Shown piece by piece: positions 55,406 to 64,000 of a stretch of 64,000 nucleotides of DNA. A program made the position numbers and the translations under genes. Below the pieces are notes generated by a model. That model was not told the DNA's origin, searched no databases, and worked only from the letters and a program-made list of their open reading frames with translations. Numbering within the stretch: position 1 is the stretch's first letter; every line of letters starts with the position of its first letter. Source of the DNA: Alentia gelatinosa (taxonomy: Eukaryota > Annelida > Polychaeta > Phyllodocida > Polynoidae); the NCBI GenBank assembly GCA_950022655.1, contig OX465580.1, positions 121,193,016 through 121,257,015 of the forward strand. Reading direction: 5' to 3'.

Positions 55406-56089
55406 CTGGGGGTCGTTTTATTTTCAGCCCGAGGAGACTTGAAATGCCCAAGGAGAGGTCGTACGAGGGTTTGTGTTCGATAATTCAAAGTATCCTGGGG
55501 AAGGAGAGTTGTAGGTGACGATGTACGACCTCTCGTCCATTTGCGTTTTATTTTTTATCCTCGGGCGGGGAGACCTCCTGAGAAATTTCCTGCAACTCTC
55601 CTAGCGGCCGACACCTCTAGGGTGATTCAAAATAACAAATTTAAAGCTCTTTAATTCATTTGAACTATCGGAAATATATTTATTATGATTTTAATCAAAA
55701 CTGGAGGTCTCTGATGGAGAATTACTGTCCCATTTACTTAGATTTACATACATTCATAAATGATGAAATTAGTTCCCCAAAATACCACTATATGTCACCA
55801 CAGCGCTGACTAAAGAAAGAGTCATTAGCAACCAATAAGAGACCAGTAAATAAGTGAATCTGGCCAATAGGAAGAGACTGGTTACGAGACCTCGTTCAAG
55901 TCTCCTCCAAACTCTCCTGCAGGCCTATTTTGTCCTGGGCTTCTCTCCAATGACAAGGATTTCTCTACCTACGGACGACAGAGTAAATCGAACGCGATTG
56001 ACGACCTCTCGTCCAATAGGTCGCCCGTGGAGGTTTCCCTCGTGAGAGCTCTCCTCACCAACAAGAGTTGAAAATAAAACGACCCCCAG
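55406..56089. mobile_element. 684-bp inverted-repeat element, CTGGGGGTCGTTTTATTTTC ends
   Basis: The left CTGGGGGTCGTTTTATTTTC then A is mirrored at the right by TGAAAATAAAACGACCCCCA then G. Internal inverted pieces include GTACGACCTCTCGTCC and GACGACCTCTCGTCC-type blocks and AGGAGAGTT/AACTCTCCT. No transposase. Sister of 40882-41537. Confidence 0.75.
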
Positions 56090-56654
56090 GGGGTCTCGTA
56101 CATTCACAGTCGTGTGAAGTTATGCCCAAACATCATGGTCTCTGTTTTCAACTGACCATACCCGATCAAACGTCGCATCCGTGATTCAACTTAAACCAAG
56201 TCACCTAGTTCCTTTTGCTACTTCAACCACTCACACATAGAGTGGTAGGAGGTGGGGGACTCACTCTTACTATCTGAGATAAATATGCAAATATTGGGTA
56301 ACCTACAAATAGTTTCAGAATACCTTATATCACCATTACAGGTCTTCCAGGCATACATATCAACCTTTTCTGCAGTTTAGATATGAAACAAAACTCACAT
56401 AGACAGATCAGCACATATATGCTCCTGTTGAAATGAATCACTTTCACGTTTGTACTCAATCTTACAACATTTCTTGTATAGAATCAACCTGTTGACAGCT
56501 GGATAAAGCTACTTCTGGTCTGGAAAAGCCATGCTCCGACAGATAAGGATCTACATACACAGGAGGCTGTTGTCTTGTCCAATCTAGCCTATATTTCAAC
56601 AGGTTATGGGCCCGGTAATGCAAGGTGTGGATGCATGAACAATATGTGAGTACA
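56090..56654. other. Non-coding, nothing recognised
   Basis: AT-rich, no gene-like frame. Confidence 0.45.
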
Positions 56655-57410
56655 CATCTAAATCTAAATCCATGGTGCTTGGTACAAGAAACAAATTGAA
56701 CAAGATATTTTTATTGATACTCACTTGTTGGAGAGAGTTTATGTCTATAAATACCTGGGAATATCTCTAGATCCTACTTTATCGTTCAAGAAACATATAG
56801 ACCAATGGATCTCATAAACTTTGTCTGCTTGCTAAGATTTGTAAATTCCTTGATTTTCACACTTCGCTTTGTATAGTTAAATCTATGATCATGCCATATA
56901 TAGATTATGGAAATGTTTTTATGGAAAATCAACAGTTGCGCTTCTGAGTAAGCTACAAGATCTACAAACAAGAGCCCTAAAGGTTGTTTGTCAGGTGCCT
57001 ACTCAGACAAGTACATTGTGGGTTCATAAGAAAACTAAAATGCCTTATCTAGACAAAAGACGAGACATTCATTTACTAAGCTATAAGTTTAAGAAAAAAT
57101 CTGATGAAAATCTGGTGGTTCATGGTAACAGAAATACGCATCAAAACAAAGCTGTAACTTTTATTGTTACAAGACCGCACCTTGAAATGTATAAAAAAAA
57201 AGTGTATTGTATAGAAGGTCAATACTGTGGAATAGTCTATCAGTTGAATTAAGACAAATTGATGCCTATTCAAATTTCAAATGGAAACTTAATTTTAAGG
57301 GAAGCCATAAACCATCTTTATTCATAATAGATAATCCTGTTAACCCTTTCTTATATACACTTATTTTTGAATATATATATGAATATTTTATACTTGATGT
57401 ATAAAATGCC
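56655..57410 (+). pseudogene. LINE 3' fragment (RT boxes D-E to C-terminus)
   Basis: It begins at RT box D (KSKSMVLGTRNKLNK) and shifts frame. Box E reads YVYKYLGISLDPTLSFKKHI, then a stop. The thumb region follows (MIMPYIDYGNVF, LLSKLQDLQTRALKVVCQVP), then PYLDKRRDIHLLSYKFKKKS and, after another shift, WNSLSVELRQIDAYSNFKWK and a 3' tail near 57410. A 5'-truncated, dead CR1-like copy, not closely similar to the other three here. Confidence 0.8.
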
Positions 57411-57839
57411 TAAAAAACAAACAAAACATCTATTCGCTAGGCGTTATTACCCTCTGTGATTCATTTGCTTATGATAAAAATGGTTTCTTACCACCTTATT
57501 GATTTGTTTCATGTATAAATTTAGATTGAATATTTTGTAGCAGATCAATAGCTTTGCTATTGATGAAAGGAGTGGATGCTCTAAAATACTGTATTACGGG
57601 CCAAGTCTTGGTGAAGTGTTCACCAGTGATGTTGTAGAAATCAAAACGGAAGATGAGTATCTACCCAAAATGGAATTATGATCTACCTCGGTTATTGCTG
57701 TAAAGGTAGCTCACACCAGTCGAAAAACTGATTATCTTTACAGGATAAATAAATTTAAAAATAAAAAAACATAGTAAAAATTGTATCTAGAGTTCTGGTA
57801 CTCAGGAAGGACTTCTATTTGACTTAGAAGTTTTTTTTA
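57411..57839. other. Non-coding between LINE and copia remnant
   Basis: AT-rich. The part just before 57840 might hold the copia leader or LTR end, but I find no matching repeat. Confidence 0.35.
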
Positions 57840-58504
57840 CTTCTCCTGTGGTGAACTAAACAAAATGGCTACAAGCACTATCAACATGACTTCTCAACTG
57901 AAAGGGGATAACTACTCAATGTGGAGAGTGCAGTGTCAAATGGCACTGATGAAGAAAAGATTGTGGGGCATCAGAAGTGGGACTGAAAGCAGCCCCGCAA
58001 TAGCTGAAGTAGAAAAGTTGGCTAATTTCTTAACTAGTGGGACCAGGGGATTGTGATCATTGTACTCTCAGTTGATTCTGCACTATTGTACTTGGTTGGG
58101 GAACTGACCAGTCCCATTGAGGTGTGGAAGAAGTTGGCAGACCAGTTTCAAAAGATGACCGTGGCCAACTACAATGGGGAAACTTTATTCCTTGAGACTC
58201 GAGGATGGTGTTTCAGTGCAGGAGCATAAACATGACAGAGATATTCAATCTGCTTTCGGGGACACAATTACTGAAGAGCGCCACATGCTCGCCAGTCTAC
58301 CTAACTCATACAGTGCAGAGGTGCCCAGAGTGGAGTTGTGTCTGAGCTCTTGTTACATGAGAAGCGGAAATCTGTGGATTGTGAGTCTTCAAATAGTGGT
58401 GATGGAGAGAAGGTTATGACACTGAGACCACCGAGTAGGGCCCACGTTGCATGGCCCTCTCTACCGCCAAAGTAGAGTATATGGCTCCGGCAAGTGCACA
58501 GGAT
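57840..58504 (+). pseudogene. Copia-like retrotransposon: gag fused by deletion to RNase H remnant
   Basis: From the ATG at 57865: SQLKGDNYSMWRVQCQMALM, RLWGIRSGTE and AEVEKLA. After a frame change come ALLYLVGELTSPIEVWKKLA and DQFQKMTVANY. After a return to the first frame come KLYSLRLEDGVSVQEH and MLASLPNSYSAEVP. This is the order of the copia-type gag domain (LxGDNYxxW ... EVWxxLxxxF ... LxxLPxxY). At 58448-58504 CMALSTAKVEYMAPASAQ follows, the hallmark of copia RNase H (ALSTAEAEYMA). Zinc knuckle, protease, integrase and RT, some 3 kb, are absent. The two gag frame changes and the deletion make it dead. Confidence 0.75.
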
Positions 58505-58589
58505 CCGCCTCTCGTACCCAGAACCTAGCAGTATACACTATAAATAGGACCCAGCCCTATGAGGCAGGCATGCGGCGCGATAGGGCTAA

Positions 58590-59125
58590 ACACATTTATG
58601 ATTCGCTCTTGTGCAGTTAGAACATCTGGGGCCCGTTTAATAATTTAGGATCGTACATGTATGTAGTCCCTTTCGTCTTTGCGATAGACACTAACGGACG
58701 ATGTGGGCCAACTTTATTCAACATTTATCGTCGAACTTATGTATCGCTAATACTGTCATAGACTTAAATGATGTTAAATGTTAACCATTGTACGTGTTAC
58801 AGAAAAGGGTCTTCATGTATGATCCTAGATTATTAAACGGGCCCCTGGCATATTGGAGTTCCGGGTTAAGATCGCGCCACCACTCTCAAGATTGCATCGC
58901 CTAAGTGCAACGAAGCATTACGCAGTGTGTCAAGGCATCAATTTTGCAATGATTACTGGGGTTCAACGAATAATGAAGGTCAATAAAGATAGGTGTTTAT
59001 GTTATAAATGTGTATAATTCGCTCTTGGTTATAATTTTGTTCGAACTTTTGAGATGAACACGCATCATTACGCCACCTGCGTGACATTTACTCTCAAGAT
59101 TGTACCAGCAACATGCAACAGGGTG
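58590..59125. repeat. Imperfect direct repeat flanking a MITE
   Basis: ATTTATGATTCGCTCTTG (58595) and CGCCACCACTCTCAAGATTG (58876) recur in order as TGTATAATTCGCTCTTGG (59010) and CGCCACCTGCG...ACTCTCAAGATTG (59071). The first copy contains the 220-bp MITE and the second does not. The unit may be copia LTR or an unrelated duplicated segment. Confidence 0.4.
58627..58846. mobile_element. 220-bp inverted-repeat MITE, GGGGCCCGTTTAATAATYTA ends
   Basis: Left GGGGCCCGTTTAATAATTTA then GGATCGTACATG; right, inverted, GGGGCCCGTTTAATAATCTA then GGATCATACATG. About 32 bp with few mismatches. Same terminal style as 40882 and 55406. An orphan end is at 11470. Confidence 0.8.
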
Positions 59126-61052
59126 GTTTTCTGCTACTCATGCTATGATTTAGCAGTGTCACTATCAACAAAGTGTAAAGCCTTGTGCCATACTTATGTA
59201 AGGCATATGGGCCTTAAGAAGAAGGTAGTCAGAACTCAAACACAGATGTACTAGGTACTATTATGAGTCAGAACTTAAGACTGATTTATTTGTACAAGTG
59301 CATCTACTTCAGTGGGAAACACACTGTACGATTTCGTTCCCAACGATTAACTCGCTAAATCATAAGGGCATTTTAACTTCTCTCAGGCGAATTTGCGTTT
59401 AGTATCGTCCATCACAGCCGGATTTATAGATAGGGGTGGTGGTCATTAGTGGGAAATAATCGTAAGCAAATTATGTTCACACTGGACGACTGACTCCGAA
59501 TTTCTCAGCGATTTGAGGTCACCGATAAAGGAACAAGTAATAAATCGGGCTAAATCGGTGAGCGGACTCAGTCTGTATGAGACAGGTGCATTTCTGCTCA
59601 CCCAGCGACTAACTATGGGCCAAAATCGGTAGGCCCCACTGGGGTATTTCTAAAACTCTGTTGTCGCCGACAACGGGAATGAACGGGGGTTTCATAAAAC
59701 GGGGGTTTCATAAAATATCGGTCCCGATTTCGGAACATTAAACTGCAATTCATCAAAGGTACATCACCACGGGGAGACTTTGAAATCTTAGACAACGTTC
59801 TGGAGAGGGGTGCCACACTGACCGACTCGAATTCTAGGCCTTGCCTGAGTTTCTGATTGTTCTTTTGTCGCCGAGAAAGGAACATTCATGTTCCAAAATC
59901 TTACAGTGTCTTATGGCCTTTAGTTACAAAAAGCAGTTGACATCTGGGTTCATGGTAAAATTGTGAACCCTGTACTGGGATTGGCTTTTGAAGCAACAGC
60001 CAATGAGGGTTGACTAGTCCCGTTCCAGTCTGTTGCACATGCCAGGAGGGCTGCTCATGTCACAAACAAGTCAATTGTCACTGTCTTGTCAGAACGCCCT
60101 GCCTCCATGTGGCCAGAACGGGCAGTTGAGTGAGCGATAATGAGGGTAAATATGTCCTTCACTTCATGGCTGCCATACGGTCAACATCAAGATAGGGAGG
60201 AGCTGCTTACAAAATGGCAACTGTCTTAAAGCAGTCTTTTTAGTACTAATAAATAAGGCAATTTTAGATGACTTAATCTCTTCACATAAATACCAATATA
60301 AATGGTCACGATACAGATGTATATATTGGGACTTTACAACTCTTTTGTGGGCAATGTACTATCGTAAGCGCTACCCTAGAGTCTGTCATACGTCGTTATA
60401 AAACACTTAATGGTGTAAAGTTGTAGATGGAAAGAGAATAACGACAGAGTGGGAGTCTGAGTGACGCGGTGAAGGTACAAAAACGTAACGTTTGACACCA
60501 TGGTAACTGCAGGGATAATAGCCTCGCTATTCATTTCGGAGCATTTTACGCTGACGGATAAGGTGATACGAGAGAGATACCTGAAGTAACATGATGGACG
60601 ATTTAAGCAGGTAGGATATTACTGGACACGAGTGCGACAAAGGCGGATGAACACGACGGCATAGGCGTCTAATAGAGGACACCATGAGAGGAATGAGAAT
60701 GTGTCAGGGAGATTTCACAGAGAATAGGCGGTGATAAGGTAAGGGATGCGATGGGACTCTCAAATTAAGTCCGGCCGATTTTCACCCAGAGAGTGCCGGC
60801 AGTGGAGCATATAGCCTAGACATGCGGGAGATCACTACGATTTAAGAAGGGTGTATGGAGAACGTCAATCACTGAATAACAAAGAGGCAGGAGCTTTGTG
60901 GGAGAGAAAGGGCAGGCATCACGCGGACCAAGTTGGTATTCGTGCTGTAAAGTTGTGACAGGGTCATATCTGTTAGGGTTAACATCATTATAAAGAGTAT
61001 ACTTTTTTGTACATTTTTAAATAGCAATAATCTTTATATGTGAGTTTATCTT
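59126..61052. other. Non-coding, mostly unassigned
   Basis: A two-copy 17-bp tandem (ACGGGGGTTTCATAAA) lies at 59680-59714. CACTGGACGACTGACTCCGA at 59493 and CACACTGACCGACTCGAATT at 59813 are similar direct pieces, each followed by an AAAGGAACA block. 60380-60960 is purine-rich without frames. No gene. Confidence 0.4.
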
Positions 61053-61341
61053 TAAGGCCCGGCGTCCACTTACTACGATATGGCACCGATATGCCCTACG
61101 ATGCACCTCCCGATACAAAATCAAAATCTCGTCGGAAGGTCACCTAATATCGGGGCAGTTGACCACGTTTCTGCGATTAGACACCGATAAAAAACCCATA
61201 CAATGCGTGGTGGATTGGCATGTCTAGACATATGTCTACGATTTTGCACCTTCCCGATATGGCACCGATATTTGGTTTTTGTATCGGTGCCATATCGGTA
61301 GGTCTAAATTTCTATCGTAGTAGGTGGACGCCAGGCCTTAT
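61053..61341. mobile_element. 289-bp inverted-repeat MITE, TTAAGGCCCGGC ends
   Basis: Left TAAGGCCCGGCGTCCACTTA then CTACGATA; right, inverted, TAAGGCCTGGCGTCCACCTA then CTACGATA. Internal GATATGGCACCGATATG motifs repeat in both orientations. It shares its outer 12 bases with 6809-7466. Confidence 0.75.
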
Positions 61342-61426
61342 CGTGTATTTGATGTTTGTAATGGACCAATGCCTGGCGATAGGAATTAGCATAAAAGACA
61401 AAAGACAAAGAAACTACTAGGGATAA
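61342..61426. other. Short spacer
   Basis: Nothing recognised. Confidence 0.4.
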
Positions 61427-61690
61427 TCACATATACGACGTCTGATAGTCATATGTACGTATATATCCACCAGTGTGCTTCTTAAATCGAGAAGCAACAG
61501 CTTGGCTATATTCCGTGGATACTTCCCTAACATGTCTTATTCCGAAAGTAATTTTACTCCCATTTATAAAAGTTCTTAAATTATTATTTAGGTTTTCAAT
61601 TATTTCGTCAGGTTGCTTGCCCTTAGCCATGGTGACCAGGTCATTAACATACATTTCACAGTCACAGTTAATGAAAATACTTTGCACCAT
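61427..61690 (-). pseudogene. Possible reverse-transcriptase fragment (box C)
   Basis: The minus-strand frame reads CEMYVNDLVTMAKGKQPDEI then IENLNNNLRTF. The spacing is that of RT box C (YADDL ... GxxxxEIxxxLNxxL) in LINEs, but the second position of the catalytic pair reads YVND, not YxDD. No other RT motif can be joined on either side. Short and isolated, so the call is tentative. Confidence 0.35.
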
Positions 61691-61904
61691 GTTTATTTAA
61701 ACGATATACAGCGTGGAATCATAAATAGATAATGATCAAAGGTTTGGGTTATATTATGTCAGTAAGTCATGTTCTGTAACCAACTTCCACCCAGTCAACA
61801 TGCCATTTCTACAACTGCCTGTCTAGGATACAAATATGTCTAGTACCAATGGGTCAATAAGTATTTCAGCATCTAGTGATTGGTCATGGTCAGTTGGACA
61901 CACC

Positions 61905-62138
61905 TCTTATACCGGGGACACACCAAGCGAGTGAAGGCAGCGATCTCCGGAATCGCCAACACAAATTGGCGTGTATGTGAGATATTATTTCATAGGAATA
62001 TCTCCTGCCTATAATTTAGCATCTTGGAAGCAATAATCAGGTGAAATATGAAATAATAGCTCACATATAGGCCATTTTGTGTTCGCGATTACGGAACTCG
62101 CTGCGTTTCTCGCTTGGTGTGTCTCCGGCTTAAGACTC
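61905..62138. mobile_element. 234-bp palindromic MITE
   Basis: Arms of about 75 bp with gaps: GGGGACACACCAAGCGAG ... GGAATCGCCAACACAAATTG at the left against CATTTTGTGTTCGCGATTAC ... CTCGCTTGGTGTGTCTCCGG at the right. TGTGAGATATTATTTCATA is mirrored by TATGAAATAATAGCTCACA. No coding capacity. Confidence 0.75.
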
Positions 62139-62177
62139 TGAGACATTTGCCCTCCGTATCTCTCCCAATGTCACAGG

Positions 62178-62282
62178 CAGATGGTGAAGGGTTATCGTTT
62201 TTGCAGCAAGCTCAAAATCGATGTGAGCACTCTGACCTCTAGGCAGCGTATATGAGCGTGTGACGCACGCTCAGAAAAGAAG
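62178..62282 (+). repeat. Dispersed repeat, copy 2 (pair with 22634-22738)
   Basis: GATGTGAGCACTCTGACCTC then TAGGCAGCGTATAT and GCACGCTCAGAAAAG match the other copy in order and spacing. Confidence 0.6.
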
Positions 62283-62792
62283 GACACACATGCTCATGTA
62301 AAAAAGGACACTGTTTTCTGTGAATCAAGGAGTTCCTATGCTTCAGAACCAGGATTTTACACCGTGTTATGAGGGTTTTCATACTGCTCGCGTTGGCCGC
62401 TATGACGTAGCTGGGCTGGCGGCGTGGGAAGTGGGAAGGGGACGTTTGGAGACATGCGGGGGTGTCCATCACGTCGGCTCGGAGAGGCAGGCTGGGGCAA
62501 TGAGATACAAGAGGCAAGGGTATGGACCGAGGGTGGGTGGTGTAATGACGTCATTTACCCCACTCCCTGCCCATGCCTGCCGCCCACGCAGTCCGCGCCG
62601 AGTTTGGATCCACAGGATTTAATAGGGATACCAGAGGAAGACATGTTATATGTTGTCATCTCCTTCCCATTGTCAGTGCGCCTGGTCGTAGACACATTTA
62701 AAACAATTTGGTGAATATTCGAGATAAAGCTTTGTTTTGTCTAGGAGTATGGTATCTTGAACAATAGAATGAACTAATCACAAGTTTAGATC
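62283..62792. other. GC-richer segment with a CRE-type site
   Basis: 62380-62620 is GC-rich with overlapping frames (plus 62320 and 62424, minus 62239) but no domain. A palindromic TGACGTCA lies at 62546-62553. It could be a promoter or first-exon region; there is no direct support for a gene. Confidence 0.35.
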
Positions 62793-63107
62793 AGGGACCT
62801 GTTTCACTAGTTTCGTGACATGTCTGTGACACCATACATATACATTGGGGTTGTCTAGTTTCGTGACAACACAAGTAGCTGCCCTTAGGAAATAAACAGA
62901 CCCCAAATATAAGAATTAGACAAATCTAGACATATCATGGACCTGTTTCACTAGTTTCCTGACAAAAGTGTTAGACAGACATGAAAAACGGCACCAACAG
63001 TGCAAGCAAGAACGGAAAAAACAAAGTCTAATGTCTAGTTCTTGTGAAACCGGACACACCATCTAGACGCAATCGAGACATGTCACAAAACTAGTGAAAC
63101 AGGTCCC
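62793..63107. mobile_element. Nested AGGGACCTGTTTCACTAG element
   Basis: The outer ends (AGGGACCTGTTTCACTAGTT then TCGTGACAT, and the inverse ending at 63107) match the element at 53471. A third copy of the end, GGACCTGTTTCACTAGTTTC at 62939, lies in the middle in the same direction as the left end. One partial copy is therefore stacked before another. The right half shares CACCAACAGTGCAAGCAA with 53471-53771. Confidence 0.75.
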
Positions 63108-63421
63108 CGTAGAATTCTAAGGAATATCTTATTACCCATTCACTGTCATCGATCCAAAATAGGTTAAAGCTTGATTCGCTACACACTGTGAGTCATCTTT
63201 CACAAGATTAAATTCCATCTTAAACTAAGAAGAAAAGCTCGCAGTGACTCTGAGGAAAATCTCAATAAGCCAAAAACATGTTCTGTCTGGATTAGGCCCT
63301 GATTGACATTAAATGCTCAGAGCCTGGCCAGGTTTCATGATTCTCTTTGATAACTCGTCTGCTTGCAATACTCTGATGTTTGGAGACCTCATGTTGTAAC
63401 CCTAAACTAATCCGTTTTGGG
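63108..63421. other. Non-coding, nothing recognised
   Basis: No gene-like frame. Confidence 0.45.
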
Positions 63422-63652
63422 CTTTATCTCACGCCGGTATTTTTCTCCATAGGCTTAACATTAGGAACTCGTACTCCACGGCAGTGAGGTTCGTGTACCT
63501 AATACTCAATAGCTAATTTGGTGATTCATTTCATCAATAAATAGTGTTATACGGGGTGAGATAAAATCAGAAACCCACTCGATGAAAATAACTTGGTCTG
63601 CACTCCCCCTCGTTTACGGACCAAGCTATTTCCATCTCCTGGGTTTCCTTCT
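63422..63652 (+). mobile_element. Dual-hairpin element, subfamily C, copy 2
   Basis: TTATCTCACGCCGGTATTTT, then CATAGGCTTAACATTAGGAA, closed by GGGGTGAGATAAAATCAGAA at about 63554. The right hairpin pairs AGAAACCCACTCGATG with CATCTCCTGGGTTTCCTT, and AACTTGGTC with GACCAAGCT. Confidence 0.7.
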
Positions 63653-63669
63653 AAGTATATGGACAGCCT

Positions 63670-64000
63670 AAGATGATTCAGGTCTAGGAGTTTGATTGTA
63701 GTTTCTTTGCTGGGTTGTTTAGTAGAGGGTAGGCCTGAGAGACAGCTTCTAGGCTCTCGTTATGTGGGATTGAGGTGTAGAGGCAGCTGACATCGATTGT
63801 TACCATAAATTCATCATCATTCAAGTGCGAATATTCGTTGATATAATTGAGGAAGTGCTGGTTTATTTTACGTATCTGGGTATTTCTGGTAGTTCTAAGT
63901 GGTTGCATCCGGAGATTTTATCAGTAGGGCAGTTAGGTTTTCCCTGGATTTCCAGTTTTGTGAATTTTCGGCAGCAAATAGAACGGAGATTTGCAGATGT
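63670..64000 (-). pseudogene. Penelope-like element reverse transcriptase, N-terminal part, runs off the window
   Basis: From the right edge on the minus strand: FYLLPKIHKTGNPGKT (about 63980-63935), then in another frame CPTDKISG (about 63920). Then, in the frame of 63908-63684: LRTTRNTQIRKINQHFLNYI, MVTIDVSCLYTSIPHNESLE (RT box with catalytic Asp). These are the signature blocks of Penelope-like RTs (YLLPKIHK, CPTEKIS, DVxxLYTxIPHxE). At least two frame changes mean a decayed copy. The fragment ends at a TAG after NNPAKKLQSNS at 63684. The rest of the RT and any GIY-YIG domain are missing on the left. Confidence 0.75.

Overview
The window reads as nuclear DNA of an invertebrate animal, probably marine. 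It is AT-rich and gene-poor, has long simple repeats, and is crowded with short inverted-repeat transposons, 5'-truncated CR1/Jockey-like LINEs, a Ngaro/DIRS-type tyrosine-recombinase retrotransposon, a Penelope-like fragment and a decayed copia-like element. This mix is typical of lancelets, molluscs, brachiopods, hemichordates and cnidarians. The phylum cannot be fixed from the sequence alone. No bacterial operon, rRNA, tRNA or CRISPR array was seen.

Host-like coding sequence is limited to two places. At 8.5-11.3 kb there is a GC-rich gene with a probable non-coding first exon (donor at 8810), an intron of about 540 bp, and a single coding exon of 612 codons for a disordered S/P/T/R-rich protein of unknown function. 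At 18.4-19.1 kb on the minus strand there is a TATA-preceded open frame with a SAM-like helical domain and an acidic tail. This may be a host exon or the first exon of a retroelement.

The rest is a layered mobile-element landscape. 1-8 kb: non-autonomous elements, a candidate solo LTR and a LINE tail. 11-16 kb: palindromic elements of several families. 16-27 kb: mostly unassigned AT-rich DNA. 27-28.5 kb: a plus-strand LINE with one in-frame nonsense codon. 32.9-34.4 kb: a minus-strand LINE with a large internal deletion. 35.1-39.6 kb: a full-length Ngaro-like element (gag, RT-RNase H and tyrosine recombinase on the minus strand) with split direct repeats that look identical base for base. 40.9-42.9 kb: a terminal-inverted-repeat element followed by an array of CACCTGACGAC palindromes. 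47.2-48.9 and 56.7-57.4 kb: two more LINE remnants. 52-56 kb: four further inverted-repeat elements. 57.8-58.5 kb: a copia gag joined directly to an RNase H remnant. 61-64 kb: four short elements and a Penelope-like RT fragment that runs off the window.

The strongest novelty candidates are: (1) a superfamily of non-autonomous elements built from two back-to-back hairpins, with eight copies in three subfamilies; (2) the young Ngaro element, whose gag and RT frames are the same frame separated by one UGA and whose recombinase carries Pro where the HxxR arginine is expected; (3) the CACCTGACGAC palindrome array. Coordinates of transposon ends were judged by eye from inverted or shared sequence and may be off by several bases.
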